This document shows, piece by piece, positions 1-5,411 of a stretch of DNA of 5,411 nt (position 1 is the first letter of the stretch; each line of letters opens with the position of its first letter). The translations under genes were made by a program, and so were the position numbers. The DNA lies in assembly GCA_017549085.1 (NCBI GenBank), contig JAFYVO010000324.1, positions 1 through 5,411 on the forward strand, read 5' to 3'. A model generated the notes under the pieces. It had not been told where the DNA came from, did not search any database, and saw nothing but the letters and a program-made list of their open reading frames with translations. Source of the stretch: Thermoguttaceae bacterium (GTDB taxonomy: Bacteria > Planctomycetota > Planctomycetia > Pirellulales > Thermoguttaceae).

Positions 1-3000
1 AAAATCAAGAGCAAGTCGAGAGAAATCAAGAACTTTTGCGCGTTTTAAAAGCGGTTTACCTGTTGATCGCCGTTACGTCGACCGACCGTCTGACCGCGTC
101 CGCCTACCTTACGAGCGTTCGCAAAACGCGCAATATTGGGGCGACCGGGAAATGGCTCCGCCTCTGCTTCGCCGGTCAACTTGCGGAAAAAGTTGTCGAC
201 GAACACCTGCAAACGCTGAGCGCGCTGAACTTAATCGACTTGGAACCGAAAGGCGACGATTCGAACCTCAATCTGCCATACGGTAAGCAAGTCGAAAAAT
301 TCGATCTGCGCCTTGAAAAGATTCGCAAAGAATTTTCGCGCTACGTCCTTTTCAAGAAGAACGGCGAGTTCTCGCGCTCGTTGGAAGAATATTTATGGGA
401 GAAAAACGACGCGCTTTCTTCGCGAATTGTCGCCGCCGCCTCTTGCGACGAAACGAACTCCGTCAAACAACGCTTAGAGGACGTTCGTAAAGAATTGCTC
501 GCGTCGCCCAACAAATTCGGCGTCTTGGCCGTCGTTGCTTCCGAACGCCCAAATGCGGCGCAAATCCAGAAAATTCAAAAACTTATCGTCGCTTCGTCTA
601 ACCTCTCGGCGGAAGAAAACGAGGACGTCGCCCAGCGCCTCTTCGTTTGCGTTTTGCAAGACCCGTTGACTGAAAAAACATTGGACGAATGGTATCGCGC
701 CAAAACGCACCTCGAATTAGCGCAAGAAGAAGGCAAAGGCGGCGAAAAAGACAAGCGCGAACAAGAGGCGAATATTGCCGTTACAACGTGGAGCGCGGGC
801 GTCGCCGCCGGTTCGCTCGTCGCGTTTTACGGCGACAAGACGTTCGCTAACGTTTACGGTTTCGACCACTTGCGTCAAATCGCGACCGAAATTATCTTCG
901 ATCTTTTCGACGCGGCGCCGGAACGCATCCTCAAACTGGCGACGCTTTACAAGAAGTCGCAAGAAGGCGCCGCCAAAGCCGGCGTTACCTTGGTTTCGCC
1001 GACTGCCCAATACAAAAATATTGACGCGGCGTTGTCGCAACTTGGCGTTTGGAACGCTCGTTCGGTCGACGAACTTGCGGACGACGACAATCCGCAACGC
1101 GCGCCGATCGCGAAACTTGCCCGTTTCATCCGTTCGCAACTGACGCAAGGATCGACGGTTAAGCTTGACGATCTTTGGGACGCCTTGCAACGCGCGCCGT
1201 TCGGATACGCCGACAATATGGCCTGCGCTTACCTGCTCGGCTTCGTTCTGCGCTTCTGGAAAGACTCCGACTTCAACTGGCTCGACGCCGGAACCGCGCA
1301 CCCGTTGAACGATGAAAGTTTGCCTACGTTAATCGTTAAACTTTGTCAAAAGAAGACGTTAAACGGAACGTTAAGCTCCGGAACGGAAACTTGGCGCAAC
1401 TTTAAGGAATACCTCAAAAGCGCTTTCGGCATGAGCGCGCAAGAAGTCGTCAACGAACTGAAAGCGCGGCAAATGTTGCGAGCCCGAACGAGCGAAAAAA
1501 TCGGCGTTCCGATTTGGGCTTACAAATACGCCGACGTTTCTGAACTAAACGCCGAAGATCGCTCCGTTTACGTCGAGATCGTCGACTTGTTTAGTCGTTT
1601 TGCGCTCGACCAAAACGAAGATCAAGAAAAAGTGATGAGTTCCGCGCTCCGCCTCTTTAACGGCAAGGGACGCATTCGCAAATTACTGTCGGAAAATTTC
1701 AAAAATCCAACGCTCGGTTTTACCGCTTTGAAAACGTTCGTCGGCGACGTCTCCGAAACGTTGCGCGACTCGTTCGTCGCTCTCGAATTAAACGACGTCG
1801 ATCTCGCGGACGACCTTCGCGGTTTAATGCAAAGCGACGTTTACTCTTGGACGGAAGAGCAAACGCGCGCCAAAGTCCAAACGCTCGCGTTAGAATACGA
1901 ACTGATCGCCGCGTTGAACCTTGCGCTCGACGTTCGCGAAAAGAAAACGCCCAAACTCATCGCGATACTTCGCAACAAATTTTTTGGCGTGAGCGTTCCA
2001 GGCGCGGCGTTGGAAACGCTTAATCAGCCTTGGTTTAAAGCGTTGAAAAACATGCGTTCGCTAACCGACGCGGAGTCTATTTGGAAAATCGGTTCCGAAG
2101 AGGAAAAACGCGAATTCGTCGCCGCGCTCCAACGTTATGGGCGCGAAGCGTGGCAAAACCTATGCAATCCTGCCGCGTCCTTAGAAAAATACGTCGAAAG
2201 TTTGGGCGTCGAATGTCAAGAAAACGATATTGAAAAAATCTTGCGCAACCTTTCGCCCGGTTCGTACGACGCGCCGGAACCGTCGTTCAAAAAACGCGTC
2301 GAAGACGAATTAAGCAAGCTCGAACACGAACGCGCCAAAGAGCGACTTAAATTGAAATGGCGCGAAATCAGTCGTTTCGACGACGTCGAAGCCTGGTGTC
2401 AACATTACCAAACGCCGATTCAATGGGTGGTTCCGAGCGAAAAATCCGCGTATTTTGCCGCGTTGATCAACGTGTTCGACAATCGCCCGACCACGTCAAG
2501 CGACGTTCAAGACGCGTTGCAATATTTTGAACACGAACTTGAAGATTTTGGTTTTCTGCAAGACGAAACCCTTATCGAAGAGAAGTTTATCGCTCAAATC
2601 AACCCGTCGAATCTCGAAGATTTCCAAGCCGAACGCGATGAAATTATGAAAGCGATTCTCGTAAAGTGCGGCTCGAAGGTTAGTCGTTGGGCGACGGACG
2701 GCGGTAAAATCAAGACGATCGTCGACGCTCAGTTACACCAAATCGCGCGCAAAAGAGCGGAAGCCGAACGTAAACGCATCGAAACGCAACTCCTTAAACG
2801 TTGGGACGAAATTAGCGGTTTCAAAACGGTCGACGCTTGGTGCGATTACTTCCAAACGCCTATTTTATGGGTGGTTCCGGAAGCGGATCGCGAGCATTTT
2901 AAGCGCGTCGCTCAAATCTGCGCTCGCCAAGAACCGTCGTTTACCGAAGCGAAAAACGCGCTCGATTTCTTCGAAGCGAACGACGACTTCGATTATTTGA

Positions 3001-3314
3001 GCAACTTCGACTATGTGCGTCAACGTTTCTTAGAAGAAACCAACGTGCAAGCCGCCGATCTCGAAGCTTTTAACGCCAATTATAGCGACATTATCGCCGC
3101 AATCCAAAAACAGTGCGGTTCACGGGTTTACGATTGGCGGCTTCAAACGGGCAAAATCGCGAAAATTATTAAAACGGAGTTGAACGCGTATTATGAAAAG
3201 GTAAAGAAAAACGACGCGATCAAAAACGTGCAAAAAATGGACGGCGAAGAATTACGACGCCGCATCGTCGACGCAATGCAAGAATTCCCGGAACTTTATC
3301 GTCATTTTGCCTAA
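1..3314 (+). CDS. brxC: BREX P-loop protein BrxC/PglY-like, C-terminal part (5' end outside window)
   Basis: The frame is open from the left edge (first full codon at 3) to TAA at 3312-3314, giving 1,103 residues. The TTG at 36 is an internal Leu, not a start, since 11 sense codons precede it in frame. Residues below count from that codon as 1. Residues 1-80 (RVLKAVYLL..., ending LPYG) look like the winged-helix-type segment that follows the ATPase domain in BrxC/DUF6079-like proteins. A charged, Lys/Glu-rich linker spans about 226-246. A conserved-looking stretch near 388-418 includes DNMACAYLLGFVLRFW. The C-terminal third holds a tandem repeat with a 148-residue period (about 751-1046), joined by charged helices. 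No GxxxxGK[ST] Walker A motif is visible, so the nucleotide-binding domain should lie upstream. No signal peptide or membrane segment is seen; a cytoplasmic role with PglZ is inferred. pglZ follows 23 bp downstream on the same strand. The assignment rests on family resemblance and the pglZ neighbour; another large BREX-linked protein is possible. Confidence 0.72.
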   Translation, partial: NQEQVERNQELLRVLKAVYLLIAVTSTDRLTASAYLTSVRKTRNIGATGKWLRLCFAGQLAEKVVDEHLQTLSALNLIDLEPKGDDSNLNLPYGKQVEKFDLRLEKIRKEFSRYVLFKKNGEFSRSLEEYLWEKNDALSSRIVAAASCDETNSVKQRLEDVRKELLASPNKFGVLAVVASERPNAAQIQKIQKLIVASSNLSAEENEDVAQRLFVCVLQDPLTEKTLDEWYRAKTHLELAQEEGKGGEKDKREQEANIAVTTWSAGVAAGSLVAFYGDKTFANVYGFDHLRQIATEIIFDLFDAAPERILKLATLYKKSQEGAAKAGVTLVSPTAQYKNIDAALSQLGVWNARSVDELADDDNPQRAPIAKLARFIRSQLTQGSTVKLDDLWDALQRAPFGYADNMACAYLLGFVLRFWKDSDFNWLDAGTAHPLNDESLPTLIVKLCQKKTLNGTLSSGTETWRNFKEYLKSAFGMSAQEVVNELKARQMLRARTSEKIGVPIWAYKYADVSELNAEDRSVYVEIVDLFSRFALDQNEDQEKVMSSALRLFNGKGRIRKLLSENFKNPTLGFTALKTFVGDVSETLRDSFVALELNDVDLADDLRGLMQSDVYSWTEEQTRAKVQTLALEYELIAALNLALDVREKKTPKLIAILRNKFFGVSVPGAALETLNQPWFKALKNMRSLTDAESIWKIGSEEEKREFVAALQRYGREAWQNLCNPAASLEKYVESLGVECQENDIEKILRNLSPGSYDAPEPSFKKRVEDELSKLEHERAKERLKLKWREISRFDDVEAWCQHYQTPIQWVVPSEKSAYFAALINVFDNRPTTSSDVQDALQYFEHELEDFGFLQDETLIEEKFIAQINPSNLEDFQAERDEIMKAILVKCGSKVSRWATDGGKIKTIVDAQLHQIARKRAEAERKRIETQLLKRWDEISGFKTVDAWCDYFQTPILWVVPEADREHFKRVAQICARQEPSFTEAKNALDFFEANDDFDYLSNFDYVRQRFLEETNVQAADLEAFNANYSDIIAAIQKQCGSRVYDWRLQTGKIAKIIKTELNAYYEKVKKNDAIKNVQKMDGEELRRRIVDAMQEFPELYRHFA
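2286..2729 (+). repeat. Internal protein tandem repeat, unit 1 (148 codons)
   Basis: This is the first of two clear repeat units inside the brxC-like gene (residues 751-898). It starts with a 24-residue charged helix rich in Lys, Arg and Glu, likely a coiled-coil linker. The globular part begins at Trp775 with WREISRF, followed by VEAWC and QTPIQWVVP. It ends with a segment containing KCGSKV and GGKIKTIV. Unit 2 repeats this order at exactly the same spacing. Over the 26 residues from the first Trp to the VVP, 17 are identical between the units. Its function is not known to me; a protein-protein interaction module is a guess. Confidence 0.85.
2730..3173 (+). repeat. Internal protein tandem repeat, unit 2 (148 codons)
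   Basis: This second unit covers residues 899-1046 and matches unit 1 with a 444-bp offset. The charged helix (IARKRAEAERKRIE) again runs 24 residues up to the key Trp, here Trp923. WDEISGF, VDAWC and QTPILWVVP then follow, and the unit closes with QCGSRV and TGKIAKII. At the DNA level the QTPI-WVVP core (2408-2435 against 2852-2879) is identical at 25 of 28 positions, while the rest of the unit has diverged much more. After unit 2 comes another Lys/Glu-rich helix and a short C-terminal tail ending PELYRHFA, so the pattern is helix, domain, helix, domain, helix. Confidence 0.85.
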
Positions 3315-3337
3315 CTGAAAAAGAAAGCGCAAACGCT
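3315..3337 (+). promoter_or_regulatory. Short brxC-pglZ intergenic gap with weak ribosome binding site
   Basis: Only 23 bp separate the brxC-like TAA from the pglZ ATG. The gap has a purine-rich run (GAAAAAGAAAG, 3317-3327) but no GGAGG-like core at usual spacing. The next start therefore depends either on a weak or non-canonical ribosome binding site or on translational coupling to the upstream gene. There is no room for a separate promoter plus leader or for a hairpin terminator, which supports co-transcription. Confidence 0.5.
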
Positions 3338-5411
3338 ATGAATTTCGAAGCGTTAAAAGAAAAGATCGAACAGGAACGACAAATCGATTCGCGTTTTCCC
3401 GTTCGTGCGATCTTATGTCGCACGTTGAAGGAATACGACGCCGTAACGTCTTTCTTAACGCAATGTTGCGACTTCGTTTGGGAGTTGGGCGACTTCTGCG
3501 GCGCGGACGATCTGCACCCTCGTTTTAAGAAGGCGCGCGACCGTTTAGACGCCGAAGCGAATGGGAAATTCGTCGCGCTCCTTTCCGTCGGCGAATACCT
3601 TCGCATCGCTTCGAAACGGGAGTGCGGTTTTGATAAAGGCGTCGCCAAATTCGACGTGTTTTGGCGTCGCGCCGTTTCCGTAAACTCTTCGACAAGAGTG
3701 TTTGCGCCTATTTTGGACGCGGAGGATCTTCTCGTTCGAGCCCTTCATCCGCTTGACGAGCGTCAACGCGATTTCATTTGGCGCCTCGACGACGAGCTTC
3801 CGCCCGTCTCTTGCGCGCCGTTTGAATTGACGGTTTGTTCGTACGCGTTTCAAGACGTCGCCGACGAACTTCCGACGATTCACGGCGTGAAGAATTGGCT
3901 CTTAAAGTGGCGCGAAACAATGGCTTCCGGCAAACGCAAACTTCGTTTAACCACCAAGTTATTCGAAGATTGCGACGCTTGCCAATCTGACCTTTACGCT
4001 GTCGACGTTCTTGCGTCGCCGTACGACGCTTTGTCAAACTTTGACAAGAGCGTTCGCAAAATTCCTCGGGAAACGTTGAACGACGAGTTTTGGGCCGATC
4101 TTTTTTCCAAAATCTCGCCCGCGCAGAAAAACGTCAAATCCTTGATACTAAACGCGTTAAATCTTCAATCGTTCAACGCGACGCAAGTTTTGGCGCGCTG
4201 GCAAACGGCGACGGAACGCGAAAAGCAATACGTTTGGCTTTGGTTCCAACTCGAAGAAAAAATCGACGATTACGTCGGCGCAATCTTCGCGGAACTTGCG
4301 CCCAACGAGTTGGAAAAACTTCCCTATCGTATTGCGAATCGCGGACTTACCTGCGTTGGAAAACCGAAATGGCTCAAAGGTCGGCGCGACGCCCTGCAAT
4401 ATTTCGACGTCGCGCCTAACGACGACTTTTTTCGCGAATTGGACGCGACGTCGTCGCAACTTGCTTTCGAGCTTTTAACCGATCGCACGCCCAAAGAAAA
4501 AGCGTATATTGTTAAAACGACTGGCCGACTCCTTCGCGAAGCGGAGGAAACGGCCCAAAACGAAGGCCAAAAGATCGACGACGCCGTTGCGCGTCGCGCT
4601 GAAGAGCTCATCGTCGAATTACGCAAACGTTTCCCGCGTTTCGACTTAACGTCGTATCTTGAAACGTCGTCGGAAACGTGCGGCGATTGGGCCGGCTACT
4701 TCGCTTGGTACAAACAACGCAAGTTGATCGACCGTCCGGTAACGGCGCTTCCCGATTTTCCCGACGTTGAAGCGCTTCCGTCGCGCTATTCGTTGTTAAA
4801 AAAATACGAAGCGCAACACAGTCATACAATATGGATAGACGGTTTAGGCGCCGAGTACCTTTCGCTGACGCTCGCCGTTTTGAACGAAAAAAAGACGCCG
4901 GACGTTTGCGTTAAAACGCACGTTGCAGCGTCCGTAATCCCTTCCACAACGGAACTTAACAGCCACTGGTTAGACGCGAGTTTTCATTACGAAAAGCACG
5001 ACCGTCTCGACCAAATTTCCCATTCCGGTTTGCCGGACGACGGAGATTTTTATTCGTGTTGCGTCGCGCAAATGCAAGCGGTGCGAGAAATTACGGAAAA
5101 CGCCCTTGCGCAACTTGACAAATTTTCGCGAGTGATTATTACGGGCGATCACGGTTCCAGCCGCTTGGCCGCCTTGGCGTTTCACGCGCCGTCGGAACCG
5201 CCCCTCGAACTTCCGCCCAACGCGACGGTTAAACGGTTGGGGCGGTACTGCGAACTCTCGCCCGAGTCGCAAGACGCGAACGCTCCGCCCTCCAATATTG
5301 CCGTTAAAACAATCAACGACAAGACTTATTACATCCTTAAAGATTATGGGCGCTACAAGTGTTCGGGCTACGTCGTCGGCGAACTACACGGTGGAGCGAC
5401 GCCGGAGGAAC
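3338..5411 (+). CDS. pglZ: BREX PglZ phosphatase-fold protein, type 4-like (3' end outside window)
   Basis: The frame runs from ATG 3338 to the right edge without a stop, giving 691 visible residues. ATG 3338 is chosen because it lies just after the upstream stop and no in-frame ATG, GTG or TTG lies in the gap. The C-terminal part shows the alkaline-phosphatase-superfamily pattern of PglZ. First comes IWIDGLGAEYL with the metal-binding Asp501, then VIPSTTELN with Thr537/Thr538 at the nucleophile position. HDRLDQIS (Asp558) resembles the PglZ 'HNRID' motif. Next are ITGDHGSSR with Asp604-His605, and finally GELHGGATPEE with His684. The N-terminal 490 residues lack the catalytic motifs; they include VRAILCRTL, LLSVGEYLRIASKRE and HPLDERQRDFIW, which resemble PglZ of BREX type 4. 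No signal peptide or membrane segment is seen. In PglZ relatives the HGG motif sits near the C-terminus, so probably only a short tail is missing. The biochemical role of PglZ in BREX is not settled; all visible active-site residues look intact. Confidence 0.9.
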   Translation, partial: MNFEALKEKIEQERQIDSRFPVRAILCRTLKEYDAVTSFLTQCCDFVWELGDFCGADDLHPRFKKARDRLDAEANGKFVALLSVGEYLRIASKRECGFDKGVAKFDVFWRRAVSVNSSTRVFAPILDAEDLLVRALHPLDERQRDFIWRLDDELPPVSCAPFELTVCSYAFQDVADELPTIHGVKNWLLKWRETMASGKRKLRLTTKLFEDCDACQSDLYAVDVLASPYDALSNFDKSVRKIPRETLNDEFWADLFSKISPAQKNVKSLILNALNLQSFNATQVLARWQTATEREKQYVWLWFQLEEKIDDYVGAIFAELAPNELEKLPYRIANRGLTCVGKPKWLKGRRDALQYFDVAPNDDFFRELDATSSQLAFELLTDRTPKEKAYIVKTTGRLLREAEETAQNEGQKIDDAVARRAEELIVELRKRFPRFDLTSYLETSSETCGDWAGYFAWYKQRKLIDRPVTALPDFPDVEALPSRYSLLKKYEAQHSHTIWIDGLGAEYLSLTLAVLNEKKTPDVCVKTHVAASVIPSTTELNSHWLDASFHYEKHDRLDQISHSGLPDDGDFYSCCVAQMQAVREITENALAQLDKFSRVIITGDHGSSRLAALAFHAPSEPPLELPPNATVKRLGRYCELSPESQDANAPPSNIAVKTINDKTYYILKDYGRYKCSGYVVGELHGGATPEE

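Noticed and set aside
36..38. TTG at 36 as the start codon of the large gene.
   Set aside because: The same frame is open back to the window edge, the local sequence is already helix-like and in mid-domain, and there is no ribosome binding site just upstream.
126..158. GATGKW, a possible P-loop (from RNIGATGKWLRL).
   Set aside because: It does not fit GxxxxGK[ST]: the spacing is too short and Trp follows the Lys. I do not treat it as a Walker A motif.
717..1301. A 194-codon reverse-strand open frame inside the brxC-like gene, and shorter overlapping ones at 474-710, 775-1143 (+) and 947-1216.
   Set aside because: They lie wholly within a long, well-supported coding frame. Their products are rich in Arg, Val and Ser with no recognisable motif. 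The host's GAC, TCG and GCG codon bias leaves few stops in other frames.
3220..4037. Reverse-strand open frames of 142, 112 and 87 codons (3220-3648, 3545-3883, 3774-4037).
   Set aside because: They are antisense to the start of pglZ, overlap each other, and give Arg-rich sequences without domains. The forward frame carries the family-like PglZ N-terminal sequence.
4031..4047. A perfect 17-bp palindrome, 8-bp arms around one base (TTGTCAAA-C-TTTGACAA).
   Set aside because: It lies inside the pglZ coding frame with no nearby gene start. One such short palindrome is expected by chance in a window of this size, so I do not call an operator or terminator.
4090..5272. Further small frames on both strands within pglZ, up to 109 codons.
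   Set aside because: The PglZ frame is continuous through all of them and includes the active-site motifs. The small frames have basic, low-complexity products and no plausible starts with ribosome binding sites.

Overview
The window holds two same-strand genes, both cut by the window edges. They read as the adjacent brxC and pglZ genes of a BREX (bacteriophage exclusion) anti-phage locus. The best fit is a type 4 layout, in which the large P-loop protein gene is followed directly by the PglZ phosphatase gene. The PglZ call rests on clear active-site motifs. The BrxC call rests on overall family resemblance plus this neighbour, because the diagnostic ATPase motifs are not in the visible part.

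Layout: positions 1-3314 (+) are the C-terminal 1,103 codons of a very large BrxC/PglY-like protein whose start lies off the left edge. Its C-terminal third carries a clear tandem duplication with a 148-residue (444-bp) period, and probably a third, decayed copy before it. A 23-bp gap with no strong Shine-Dalgarno sequence follows. Positions 3338-5411 (+) are the first 691 codons of PglZ, which runs off the right edge just after its last active-site motif. No RNA gene, mobile element, CRISPR array, promoter or terminator could be supported.

How they would work together: in BREX, a BrxC/PglY ATPase and the PglZ alkaline-phosphatase-fold protein act with other Brx proteins to mark host DNA and block phage DNA replication. 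The genes sit close together on one strand and are probably co-transcribed. No pglX methyltransferase gene lies between them. That argues against types 1, 3, 5 and 6 and leaves type 4 (brxP-brxC-pglZ-brxL) or, less likely, type 2 (pglY-pglZ). Flanking sequence would settle this.

Organism: a bacterium of moderate GC. It has a strong preference for GCG, TCG, ACG, GAC and CGC/CGT codons, few CTG leucine codons and a weak ribosome binding site at the only visible start. This would fit a planctomycete-like bacterium, but that is a low-confidence impression. Both genes share the same codon style, so neither looks foreign relative to the other.
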